Assembly (NCBI GenBank): GCA_018857735.1
Contig: JABMCL010001886.1
Coordinates: 93,974-157,973 of the forward strand
DNA: 64,000 nt
Origin: Alviniconcha marisindica
Lineage: Eukaryota; Mollusca; Gastropoda; Provannidae
Direction of reading: 5' to 3'
A model generated the notes under the pieces. That model worked only from the letters and a program-made list of their open reading frames with translations, had not been told where the DNA came from and did no database searches. The position numbers and the translations under genes were made by a program. Shown in pieces: positions 1-48,689 of this stretch (within the stretch, counting starts at the first letter, position 1; every line of letters starts with the position of its first letter).

Positions 1-1310
1 TGTCAAACAGCCATGATGTCCTACAGGTGATGCTGTGACACTTGTTATGCAGTGTTTCATACATACAGTCTTGCTAATCATTACCCTACTCAGAAAGGTT
101 ATTTTCTAAATCCAATATAAAATTAACAAGGATGTGCTGTCTTGTTTCCCATACATATTTCAGCCATGTCAGTGCTGTAAGTACACCACTTCAGTGGATA
201 TTCAAAAATGCACTATAAAAAGCTAGTCACTCATGTGAGTGCAGTGAGTCTGCTCGAGAGTGGAGAATAGCGCTATATAAAAGCAATCATCATCATCATA
301 CATATAATGCACAAAACAAGGGTGTTTAAAAGAAAATCACTAATTTGAAGTTATTTTGATCTCTTCTACCTGTTTCATACACCAGTTTTATGAAGGTTAG
401 TTTCTTTAAAATATGTATTACCTCTTTACTCGCCTGAAAAACAGCCAATGCTGACAATGTCAAGTGCAATGCCATCAATAACTAACAGCATTTAAATACA
501 TGCAATATGAAAGTGAAATAAGCAGCTAATGTTCTGGGAACCAGCACACAAACCATTATGAACACACTCAAAGAACACACACTCAAAGACAACAAAATCA
601 TTTACACCATGCCTTAAAAACAAAACTTGTTTCTATCATGCCCTAACATTCACCACAGTATTGTACATCTTAGTACTGTTATATCTCATTAGCCAATATG
701 ATGCGGCCAAGGGGTAAAATCACCATATTGTAAGACAATATATTCTGAAAATGTCAGTTCTGACAGACTGCACACTCAGTCTTCCTAAATGTAGTCTGGG
801 GTAATAGACTGGCTATCTAGTCTTTCAGAGAAAACAAAGCCAAGATCCAATATAAACACATAATGGCAGTTGGAAGCCAGAATAAGAAAGGCTGACTGAC
901 AAACAAAATGCTGACACTATTCCAGTATGAATAAATCATCACAGATTCTGCTGCAACTCATTTTCAAAAGGTACAATGGAATGCCTGATAACCCCTCTGA
1001 CCACTTTTGCTTCATGTATCCATGTCATTGAACCCCTGGCAGCCTGACCACCCCATTTTAAGTCTGCTTTTGTTTGATTCTGGGGTGGCTTTAAAATAGC
1101 GGATCTTTGTATTTACGCCTTGCAAGTTACAGTCTATTCCAATAAACAGTGAAGTTTACAAACAACTACATAAAACACACACAGTGGAGTCCACTTATGA
1201 CAAAGAGGCTGGGACCACCAACAACACTTCTCTTCCACAGACATGTGTCTGGAAAGAACCAAATAAAGGAATGAGTAAATTAGGGAAATCTTAATCAGTA
1301 GCTAGTATGG
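1..1310. other. Non-coding sequence with a dispersed repeat
   Basis: No supported gene. Bases about 225-295 (GTGCAGTGAGTCTGC...GAATAGCGCTATATAAAAGC) are a dispersed repeat found inverted at 11130-11215. The rest is AT-rich with nothing recognised. Confidence 0.5.
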
Positions 1311-2150
1311 TTGTTATATGGGTTCTTCTTCAGTGCTGGTCCTAGTTAGGGGGAATCAGAGGTCAAAACTGAAATAGCTTGCAGCTTATCCCAATTAGGC
1401 TTGTTGTGTTCCACATACATCCTATTTTAAGGCACAATTAAAAGAAAAGCAGTTAGGACCCTGACTGCAAGTTAGGGTGGCTTCGAACATGTCCAAGTGG
1501 AGAGCATAACGCATGTTTCGGTGTGACATAAAAAATATCATTATGTAATATTTAGAACAAGAACCTTATTATTTCATAGAAAGTTTTTGAATAACAATCA
1601 TTAGGAGCAACTGAGTGCAATTTTTAAGAGGGTTCATCCACTTGAGAGTAGAACAGCCTACCCGCAAAATTGTGACACTGAAACATGCATGAATGGAAAG
1701 AAAAGTTTTTCCTTCAAGGTCAAACAAACACCATGGATCATGAACAAGTATTTATTCTTGTTAGTTTTTGATGCTGTGGACATATTCCAAAGTAATATTG
1801 GAACACTTCCCCAACTTCGGATGTTCTTTGAATTGTAACGCATGTTTCGCGTGACATGTAACGCATGTTTCACATGACATTCAATAATCACTCAGGTTGG
1901 AAACTGTTAAAAGCATGTAGAAAAGAAAAAAAAATCTGAGTATTTGCACACATTACATGTATGTAAGCATTTGAGTTTGACAAGTTTTTTTTTTTTAGTT
2001 TGACAAGTTTTGCTTATGTGAAGAAGAAAAAAAGGAAAAAAGAAGTGATGAGCAGTACTAGTCATGTTTACATGAACTGACTGAAACTTAACATGAAAAT
2101 TTAATCAATCATCTGTTCTCATGCAAAACAATGACAACTTCAAGCAACTT

Positions 2151-2259
2151 TTATTCTGTAAAAAACCCAGCTGCATTTGACACCGGTCTGTAGTGGCTTA
2201 GTTTTGCAAGCTGATCAGCAGGCACCCAAGGGATGTCATCAGTTGCAGGGAATGAGAAG
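2151..2259 (-). CDS. Candidate 3'-terminal coding exon (possible LRRC9 C-terminus)
   Basis: After an acceptor TCCTGCAG, a phase-2 frame reads 35 residues (FSFPATDDIPWVPADQLAKL..., ending AAGFFTE) to a TAA. The stop overlaps an AATAAA on the minus strand. The composition looks like a real polar protein tail, and the strand fits LRRC9. Against: no exon links it to exon 30, the phase therefore cannot be checked, and it lies between inverted repeats that may mark a transposon. It could be chance or part of another gene. Confidence 0.3.
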
Positions 2260-2488
2260 CTGCAGGAACTTTATCTGCACTTCTCCAGATGAAGCCTTGT
2301 AGTCTAAAACCTAGATTTAACAGAGCCAACAAGTGAAATCACAGCACAAGTTGCAGTCCACAACACATCACATTCAGAGACAGCAATCAAAGTTGGAGGA
2401 AATGGAAAAACAAGATGTAGTAAACTAGTAAATATATAGTTAATAGTATGCTGCCTCAGACCCTTGTCTTTTTCATAAATGCTAATAC

Positions 2489-2525
2489 ACCCCCCCCCCC
2501 CCCCCCCCCACCCCCACCCCACCCC
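2489..2525. repeat. Poly-C tract
   Basis: About 24 consecutive C followed by C-rich sequence; similar runs recur near 5.86, 10.31 (as G), 14.13 and 36.56 kb. Confidence 0.9.
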
Positions 2526-2679
2526 AGGAACCAAACAAAAACAAAACAAAAAACATGAATAAACAAAAACAAAACACAAGTAGTAGTACAGTTCTATTCA
2601 GTATATTGATATTATTAATATTATGTTGAATTTTTTCCAGCTTAAATTAGTAAAGTTTACTAAAAATGAACAGAACAAA

Positions 2680-2783
2680 AACAAAAAAACTCTGCAAGCA
2701 CACCATGTCACTACTAAAACAGGACAGAAGAAACAACAATAAAAATTCCAAACAAAAACTCTGCAAGCACACCATGTCACGTT
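2680..2783. repeat. Short direct duplication
   Basis: The string CTCTGCAAGCACACCATGTC occurs at about 2690 and again at 2759, each after an A-rich run; a local duplication with a period of about 69 bases. Confidence 0.7.
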
Positions 2784-4184
2784 AAGTTCTATCGTTTCTA
2801 GTCCGATAGAAGATGGCAAATTTAAATCAAAAGAATCTCAAAGTTACATCATCATTAATACTATAGCACAATCTCAGTTTCACACAGAAATCAAAACAAA
2901 GTAGGGAAGATTTGTTCAACGCACGTTCTGCAACACAATGATGCAACACACGTTTTGTGTGACAGAATCAACTTCCGTCCGGTTCCATGTCACCAGAAAC
3001 GAGCGTTATGTTTTGACCAATTCTTCTCTCCTTGTTCATGGACTGAGAAATAATTTGAAATGACTGCAACCATTACTAAACATGTTTGTTTTTGATCCTA
3101 CATATGCCTACTTTTTGTTAATTGTGGTTCCTAACCATGAAATAATGATTCGGCAAGAAACATATGTTTCATGTGACGAAATGGAGATGAGCCTGCAAGA
3201 GGGTGCATCGAACACATTGAACGCTGTATTTATAAATAAAGAATGCTACTGTATAAAATACTAGTCTGAAATGATCAAGTAACTATAACTGCTTGGAATT
3301 TCACCTACCTGCGTCATTGGTAGCCTCCAAATTGGGCAAAATCGTGTGCTAGCAGACAATGATGACAGCCAGTCAACGCATGTTTCTCCTGCGTCAGAGT
3401 GTGACGCGCAGTGGTAAAAGCACCCAATCACAAATTCCATGCTTATCACGTGACACGACGTCATCAATGCCCATGGTACATTTGAAAATCGCAGTTAGAA
3501 GATTTCTTTTTCTTTGTTGGATTTGTTTTGTGAATTTTTGTTGTTGCCATAATGGACATTTCACCCGTAACGCAAAATTTTCATTGTACTTTTAATGCAT
3601 TTTAGGAAATAATACAGCAACTTTCGTGTTCAGATCTCAGCATTGATAGTACTTTGTTATTTATAGCAACAGCGTTTTCCCCGGTTCGCATTGTTGATCT
3701 TGTGCAAGTTGGAAGTGAACGCGTGTTTCATGACGTGACGGGTCATGAAATGTGCGTTATGCTCACTTTCAACCATCATTGTTGTACACAGACATACTCA
3801 ACAGTCCTGAAAGTAGCTTTCTGGTGCTTTTGCATGTTGCATCTTTGCAAACAAATTAGATATGTCTGAATATTCTCATCTGGTATGAAGTAGCTTCCAA
3901 CACAAGCAGTAGGGTATCGCCATTCCCGTTTTTGGCCGCCATTTTTGCGTGACATGGGAGTATATTTTGCTAATAAAAAATAAACAAAACATTTTTTTTC
4001 CACTATATTGCTCTCATTGCTTCTTGGGTGTATAACAAAGGGAATTTTCTCCATTTGGTGTGAAAAAAAGGAACTGGTTTACAACAAAACTGTTACAAAG
4101 TGAGTGACTGCCAATTAGGACCAGCACTGAAGAAGAACCCATATACCAATACATTTTTATTCAACAGATGGTCTTTTTTGTTTA

Positions 4185-4560
4185 TTTTGTTTTTGCTTCA
4201 AATTTAAGTTCCCCAAAGCACAGCAATGTGGGGTGAGCTTAGCCAAGAAGTGCAGAAGGATGGCTCATGGTGTATCAGACACTTGGGCCACACATGCCAG
4301 CCTTGTTCATCATGTCACAGGCACAGGCAAAAATGGCTGCACTTACAACTTTAAAAACAAAATGTCGTGAATTGACAGAAAAACTGTTGTGAGTGCATGG
4401 GTTTTTTAAATATTTTTTTAAAATATATTTTTATTCCATTGCTATTGCTTCTTGCTTGGGGTCCCATTTAAACAAAATGTAACCGCAGAGGAGACTGTTC
4501 ACAAGGGTTCCACTGTCCATGCGTTTTGATAATAAAACTGAATTCACATTGGTTACAGCA
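4185..4560 (+). repeat. Dispersed repeat, copy A
   Basis: From TTTTTGCTTCAAAT to GCTTGGGGTCCCATTTAAA this block aligns by eye, with many differences, to 34240-34540. The shared landmarks are ACACATGCCAGC, TCATGTCACAG/TCATGACATCACAG and CTTGGGGTCCC. Family unknown. Confidence 0.55.
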
Positions 4561-4767
4561 GTTCTGTGATACTGCATCAGACAGGTACAACTATATGCAC
4601 AGTTAAATTACACATCAAGACTCATTGTGACATGGGACATGCAGTTACCGTGATGTTCTGGGCAGAAGTCACTTTGTACACTGACTCTTGGCCACACTGC
4701 ATCGGCTGTTGCAGTGAAAGTGTGCTTTAAAGTAAATTACTACAGACACATGCACACCATCAGCACC

Positions 4768-4820
4768 CCCCTCTCTCTCTTTCTCCCTCTCTCTCTCTCC
4801 CTCTCTCTTTCTCTCTGTGT
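4768..4820. repeat. CT-rich microsatellite
   Basis: Imperfect CT repeat interrupted by TTT and CCC. Confidence 0.85.
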
Positions 4821-6870
4821 GAAGAAAGCAGTTGCACAAAATAAGGTTAAAACTTGCACAGGCACTGCTCATACATACCTCATGTATTACCAAGACAAAT
4901 TAACCATCCATCAAAATACAAGTTGTGGTCTATTGCATGAATAAAAAAAGGGGGAAAAAAGGAAGGGAAATTCTATTCATAAAGAACATTAATTTTGTCT
5001 GATCAAAATTTCTATGCTTACCTATCCTTGTTTCAGTATGATACAATATTTGGTCATGATTATGTAAATACTCCATTGAAGCAGACACTTTATAAACAAC
5101 GCATTTGTCTTGCAGGGTGAGTGGTGGGAGAGAGGTCTCTACAATACGCTTGCCAGGCCTGCAACAGCAATTGCTTTTCCCATTTCTATTTTTGTTTTAA
5201 ATGTATATATCTGCTACATTTTTTTCCTTGTCATCATTCTTATTTATTGATTTTATTGGATATCTTTTTTATTTTGTCAATTTTTTCAAATCTCATTTTG
5301 TTTTATTTATTTACATGTAATACGTTTTCTGTCACATATCGTCTTGCTTATTTACACTGTTCTTTGACCATTATTATTTTTGATATTTAGCATACATTTG
5401 TATGTCCACCTCCAGCCATCAGTCACCCTTGCCTTAACTCTGTTCACAGATTTACCCCTGTGAGAACTCCTAGCTACGTTTCCACATCCCTGCTTCCTTT
5501 CCCAGTGCAGACCTGACCCTTTTCCAATCCTCCTGCACAACTCCTACAAGGGTCTATGATTCCACAGGTCTGTCACCTCCATGTGGTAACATGTTACAGA
5601 TTCTTCCTTTCAACCTGATGTCCATCACTTTTTTCCCCAAAATGTCTCAGACTGTCATGGTGTACAATACAGTTGCCCATAGCACAAGAACTGTGGGGCT
5701 GCAAACACAAATGGGTTAACTTTCATGACCAGATCTCACACAGCAATGGGGGATGTGCATCACTGCCAACTGACACTTTCACCTGGTTCCCCACTACCAA
5801 GCAACAAATGAAATTATTGACAAAGTTGGAAATTTGGCTTTTTTCATTCCTTTTGGCCCCCCCCCCCCCCCCCCCCCCCCAACTTTTGCTGTTGTTGTCT
5901 TTTGTGTTCTTTTTGTCAGTCATTCTTGGTCCTTGTTTCACGACAAATTTATTTTTGACACTTGCCACTCTTTTCCATAAGAAAGCAGAGTTCAGTATAA
6001 CTGTAAAAGTTCTAGGGGAAGTCAGTCAGTCTGAGGCATTTTGAGACACAGTGAGGCACACAGCAGTAAAAAGATTCAAAGTTGCCAAGACAGCCAAAAA
6101 AACTATAAGAAAAACAGACACACAGAAAGATGTAAAGTTAGATAGCGGATGCAGGACAAATACAATACTACATATGTCTTCCTGTGGGATGCTGTTTTAC
6201 ATTCATTTCTTTTCAGAACTTAAAATGACTGGCGTTTGTTTATGGTTCAATTTCTGAAGAGAAAAAAAAAATCATATAAAACTGATATCTAACAGGCAGA
6301 AATGTAGTGCAGTATTGTCTACAGTGCACACCTTGCATGACTGTCCAACCACCACAACCCACAAAAATATCCCCTGCTCTTCAGATCATTTCTCTTTCAT
6401 CTACTGCTTGTTCAACTGAGCCAACTACTGTATGTATTTTGTTTAGTTGGTTTGCACCTTTCAATATGTATTTTATAAAGACAAATTTGTAAGCTTGGTT
6501 GAATTTCTGTGCAAGATTAGTCTTAAAGACAGATTAAATTAAATACAACTGTTATTTGGAGTGCTTTGCTCTACATGACACTGCATGACAAGTCAGAATT
6601 TAGGCAGAACATCACAAAAATGTAAGCAATGTAGGCAAAAAGCAGCACTTTGCCAAGAACACCTCAGGGCATAGAATCGGCTCACAATTTTAGGAAGTTA
6701 CTTAAGAATGTCCTACAAGTCTAGAAGGAATTTAAAGGGGTCAGTCTCTCTGAGAAGCCTTTATGCAAAATAGATGAGGCGTATCTTGTGATATGTTAGC
6801 CACATCTGCAAATTGATTTTTTTGTTGAAAACATGAGTAAAGACAGCCTTTGAAAGTCATTTCAAATGCA
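4821..6870. other. Non-coding interval downstream of LRRC9 exon 30
   Basis: A poly-C run at 5858-5880 and unremarkable AT-rich sequence. I searched the minus strand here for the missing final LRR cap (LxxLDG) and did not find it. Confidence 0.5.
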
Positions 6871-6879
6871 GGTACTTAC

Positions 6880-44379
<37,500 letters not shown>

Positions 44380-44520
44380 TTTCACTAAATCAGCTACTGT
44401 ACAAAGATGCTGATGTCATGACTCACAGCCAGTGAATCACTGACAGTGGTGTGTTCATGGCAGAACTTGAATCTTCTTTGCAGTGTTTTACATTGTTGCT
44501 GACAGTGTGTCACACATCAC
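44380..44520 (-). other. LRRC9: LRRC9 5' UTR part of exon 1 (predicted)
   Basis: Sequence between a plausible AG acceptor (44522-44521) and the start ATG. The acceptor implies at least one more non-coding exon upstream, perhaps in the CpG-rich stretch near 47.8 kb. Confidence 0.4.
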
Positions 44521-45204
44521 CTGCACAAAGGATGGATATAACAGATGAATACAAAACATGAATTACTTAAAATTAAACAGTTGATCAGTTTGATGTAGTT
44601 GGCGATCATCATAAAAATTCCAAAAGTCAAACATCCAAACTTTTAATTGTGCATTTCAAATCTTATTAAAGTTATAAAGACATCAAGGATTTCAGTTGTT
44701 TAACATCACCATAGTGAAACTATTCATTAATCCAGGCACATCAGTCCTCAGCCTAAAGGCAAAAGAATCAGAAATAAACAAAAAGCCATAAAAATAAAAT
44801 ACACTTAATTAGTCTGAATAGTAGTTTAGTACACAATCAAAACTAACTTAATTGAGTAAAAAGGCGCTGTCCTCTTAATTTATACATATTTATGATTCAG
44901 AGTCAAATCAAATACCTCTTTAAATGTAACAAGAACAACACCCAAAAGGGGGAAAGGCAGTGACCAGTGTTGAACAGTCTTCACACTATCTTATTCATAT
45001 TATATGTGAATAAAGTTTTGGGTGTTATACTGTTAAGCATAAATTATTTGGCTATGGTTTGGTGCATCATTCAGACTTCTGGATCTTGAACATGCTTCAC
45101 AAAACTTTTTTTTTAATTTTTTTAATTTTGTGTGTGTGGGGAACATGAAGATGCTATTTTTGGTATTTGGCAGTGCTTCAAAAAGTTATTTGATGTGTTT
45201 CTTG

Positions 45205-45930
45205 ATGATTGTGCTGCAGTTATCTTGTAGACTCTGGAGTCCCACAAGGCACAGTCCTTGGTCCCGTCCTTTTTCTGTACCATATCAATGACCTTCCCAA
45301 AGATGTTAAGTCACAAGTGTGCCTCTTTGCTGATGACTGTCTCCTGTACAGGAGAACCAACTCACGACAAGATCACCAAATTCTCCAGTCAGACCTAAAT
45401 GAGCTAGAATGATGGGCCATGCACTTCAATACCAATTTTTTTTATATTCTCAGTACCCACAACAAGTCCTCACACTACTACTCCTTGAACAACCACATAT
45501 TTCAACAAGTTGACTGCAGTCCCTACCTGAGAGTTACACTAACCCACGACCTGAGATGGATGACTCACATGATCAACAACATCACAAGGAAGGCCAGCTC
45601 CACCCTAGGCTTCTTGCGCAAAAACCTTCGGTTCTGCCCCCCTAGCTGCAGGAAAACAGCCTACATCTCCCTTGTCTGCTCTGCTTTAGAATACAGTGCT
45701 ATAGTCTGGGATCCATACCAGCAAAATGACATTGACAAGCTAGAAAACATCCAGAGACATGCAGCTTGCTTCATCAACCAAAATTACAAAGACTGCACCC
45801 CTGGATGTGTCACCAACATGCTGAGAGACCTCTGACAGCAGTCACTTCAGGATAGAAGAAAACAGCAATGACTTACCCTCTTCTTCAAGATAGTCAGAGG
45901 GCAATCCCTGCAAATGAGTTTTTGAAACCT
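45205..45930 (+). mobile_element. LINE reverse transcriptase fragment (jockey/CR1-like)
   Basis: First frame: VDSGVPQGTVLGPVLFLYHI, INDLPKDV and LFADDCLLYR (the catalytic xADD box). After a stop near 45411 the second frame has the C-terminal domain: LRWMTHMINNITRKASSTLG, ALEYSAIVWDPYQQNDIDKL and RHAACFINQNY. It lacks the endonuclease and palm N-terminus and carries stop codons, so it is an inactive 5'-truncated copy upstream of LRRC9. Confidence 0.88.
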
Positions 45931-46389
45931 ATAAATTCCAAAAGACTGATCAAACCTAGGAACTCAATGGACTTTAAGACAACAAATATAGGGATAGACC
46001 ATGCAAGAAACAACTCGCAGAGTTACAGAGTAGATCCTACAAAAACTGCTGTCTACAGATATTCTTTTTTTCCCCAGGACTACCATCAACTGAAACAACT
46101 TAGAACAGGAAAAAGTTAGAAAGTTTTAAGAGACAAATCTCTTGCTGCCCCTAAAACATTGGGTGCTCCTCCCTTGTCCACTGACGCTATACCCAAGATT
46201 GGGTCCTGTCAGCGTATCGCACTTATACTAGTTAGTAATAGTGCGCTTCAAGACCAAGATCAAGTATACATGTCAGATGGCTTTTGGTACGTCTGGACTC
46301 CAGTGTTTTTCAGTCGAGATGGTCCATATATCTTGCTATATATACAGATTGCTGTCCATAATATGGCAGCCCGACATCCGAGGACATTA

Positions 46390-46737
46390 AGCCCCACATC
46401 ATCATACTGATCGCAACAAAAATGTAACTTGACTGGATACGTTGATACTGTCATCAGTGTACTGTTAGAGAGGACCACTTCCGGCATACACGGGAAGAAG
46501 TGCAAAGAAATTTACAACTTTAATAAGCTCTTATTAGGGGAAAGTACCCTGTGGGAGCTTTACGACAACTTGGGGCTGGAAACTGAAACGTTTGGCAAAC
46601 CACGAGCAATGAATCTGAAATTGAAAGTGCTTCACCGATTACTGTCGATATCACTTTCAGGCAAAATCAGTATCGACTATGGGAGTATGCTGCAACCAAC
46701 CGTAGAAATATTAAAGCAAATTAATTTTTTTTAAATA
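46390..46737 (+). CDS. Unassigned open frame of about 110 codons
   Basis: Open from a TGA at 46408 to a TAA at 46733. Reads TGYVDTVISVLLERTTSGIH, then STLWELYDNLGLETETFGKP and LKLKVLHRLLSISLSGKIS, which looks like natural protein. No ATG near the start; an AATAAA lies immediately after the stop, so it could be a terminal exon of a plus-strand gene or a mobile-element remnant. Family not recognised. Confidence 0.33.
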
Positions 46738-46879
46738 AACAAAGACTGAGACCTAAAGCTAGGGCACAGGCTTACAATAAACAAATTTCAAGTAAGTTTG
46801 CACCTGCCTTCTCTTGGAACAGGAAGTAAGCAATTCGCCATTTTGAAGCTTTCGAGCCAAACGACCATTGGTCATGCAA

Positions 46880-48030
46880 AACCACGTGATTTACTCAGAC
46901 TACTATGGCAACAGACTCAACCGGCCGGTCTCTCTTCGTATGTGATAATGTATTGAGCAGCGATCATCGACGATCTGACTCGAGCGACGCAGATTAATCA
47001 AAATGAAAACAAAACAAACAACAACAAAAACGGAAGAGTTTGTTAGGCCAACACGGGTGGGGGTGGGGGGGGAGCAACAACAAAAAAACTGAAGCAGCGG
47101 CGGTGCGGCCGAGTTAAAAACTGCCTTCTCCTGCATCAAAGTCTAGCCATAAACGGCTTAAAAATTCAAGTTCGTCACAATCTTGATTATGAATTATTTG
47201 TGATGATCGTCGGAATTTTCATGCCACCGACCGTCAGATCTGTGTTTTATGTGCTTTCATTTTCATGCCGTACGGCGTGACTGAGTTGACTCTTTTCTGA
47301 CAGAAGTCCCCGCCGTCAGTCACTGAATAGCGGCGGGATGAATAAAGTATTCTGTATTCTGTCATACATCGCAGCGGCATATATACGTGTAATATAATTA
47401 TAATACGGAAAGACAAATCAAGTTTCTGTGAAAGTGCGGCCTATGGCGGCCGCACGGCGGTACTGGCTAATTCGCCGCGGTCCGACCGACGGTACGCCGC
47501 ACGCACAAGCCGCGCGCCGGCGTGCCGCGCCGCCGGCACACACTGTAACACCGTCTGTGACTATGATGACACATACATACACACTGATTGACACACTGAC
47601 ACACACCGTGACACACACACACACACATGACACTGATACGTGACACACGCACTCACACACACACACACTCAGTGTGACACTGACACGGCCGCTACGCCGC
47701 ACGCACGGTGACGACGGTACTCGTGGTGACTGCACGCGTGTCGCACGCACGCCGTCCGTGTGTGCGTGTGTTAGTGTGTGTGTGTGTGCGTGATATTGTT
47801 ATATCGCTTTCCGGCACCTACCTCAAGGTGGAGATGAAACTGAGGATGTCATAAACCAGTGCTTGGAGTTTGATTGTGAGTGTGACTGACTGAGTCATGT
47901 CAGGCGGTGAGTGTCTGTGTCTGTGTCCGTGACTGATTGGGCGCGTGCGTGCGTGCTTGCGTGCGTGTGGCGTGTGTGAGTGTGTGTGTAGTGTGTGTGT
48001 GTGTGAGTGCGCACGCGCTCGCACGCCGGT
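46880..48030. promoter_or_regulatory. CpG-rich stretch, possible LRRC9 promoter region
   Basis: Unlike its AT-rich surroundings, this part is rich in CG (GCAGCGGCGGTGCGGCCGAG near 47090; CGGCCGCACGGCGG near 47450; CGCCGGCGTGCCGCGCCGCC near 47515) and runs into mixed CA/GT repeats. On the gene strand a donor-like TTGAG|GTAGGTGCC sits at 47822/47821, a candidate 5' non-coding exon end. No transcript evidence. Confidence 0.3.
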
Positions 48031-48048
48031 GTGCGTGTGTCAGTGCCG

Positions 48049-48133
<85 letters not shown>
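48049..48133. repeat. (GT)n microsatellite
   Basis: About 42 GT dinucleotides, preceding copy 2 of the duplicated block. Confidence 0.97.
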
Positions 48134-48138
<5 letters not shown>

Positions 48139-48281
48139 CCCATTCTGGGGCGTTTAATCAAAAAACATGCATCCGTCCATCATTATAATGCACACATTCA
48201 CTCACTCATTCACACTTCTTTATAATAGTTATCATAACAGTTTCACTTTCATACAAGACACATATCCACCAGTTACAAATT
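48134..48281 (+). repeat. GT-tailed dispersed element, copy 2
   Basis: Near-identical to 43321-43467 in the same orientation, again directly after a GT run. Confidence 0.9.
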
Positions 48282-48387
48282 CACATGATCCCCTACTTGC
48301 ATCTGTTCAGTATTTTTTCAAAGTGATGTCAGTGTGTGGGTTGGGTGGGGTGGATGGGCGGGGGAGGGGGGTGGTGGTGTCGGTTTT

Positions 48388-48473
48388 GTGTTCGTGTGCG
48401 TGTGTGTGTGTGTATGTGTGTGTGTGTGCTCCGTGAGCACCCGTGCGAGTGTATATGTGTATGTGTGGTGTGC

Positions 48474-48532
<59 letters not shown>

Positions 48533-48609
48533 TGAGTGGGGTATGTGTGTTTGTGAGTGGGGTGTGTGTGTGTGTGTTTGTGTATGTGTGTGCGTGTGTG
48601 TGTGTGTGA

Positions 48610-48670
<61 letters not shown>
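48388..48670. repeat. Compound GT-rich microsatellite
   Basis: Long imperfect GT array with interruptions such as TTTGTGAGTGGGGTATG repeated twice near 48530-48565. Confidence 0.95.
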
Positions 48671-48672
<2 letters not shown>

Positions 48673-48689
48673 GATTTGTTGTAATGTAA

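Larger units (their letters stand above)
1315..4145. mobile_element. Candidate non-autonomous DNA element bounded by inverted repeats
   Basis: Bases 1315-1350 (TATATGGGTTCTTCTTCAGT...) reappear inverted at 4111-4145 with few mismatches. Between them a motif of the form AACGCATGTTTCryGTGAC occurs at about 1508, 1837, 1860, 3375 and 3718, with diverged copies near 2919 and 3160 and inverted copies near 3005 and 3750. Inverted ends plus repeated internal motifs resemble transposase-binding sites of DNA transposons. No transposase and no clear target-site duplication was seen, so inverted copies of a dispersed repeat remain possible. Confidence 0.4.

Noticed and set aside
2304..2579. 91-codon minus frame with poly-Gly considered as coding
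   Set aside because: The Gly run is a poly-C tract; the rest has no recognisable motif.
5352..5540. Arg/Lys-rich minus-strand frame considered as LRRC9 C-terminal exon
   Set aside because: No LRR or LDG motif, no good splice sites in the needed phase.
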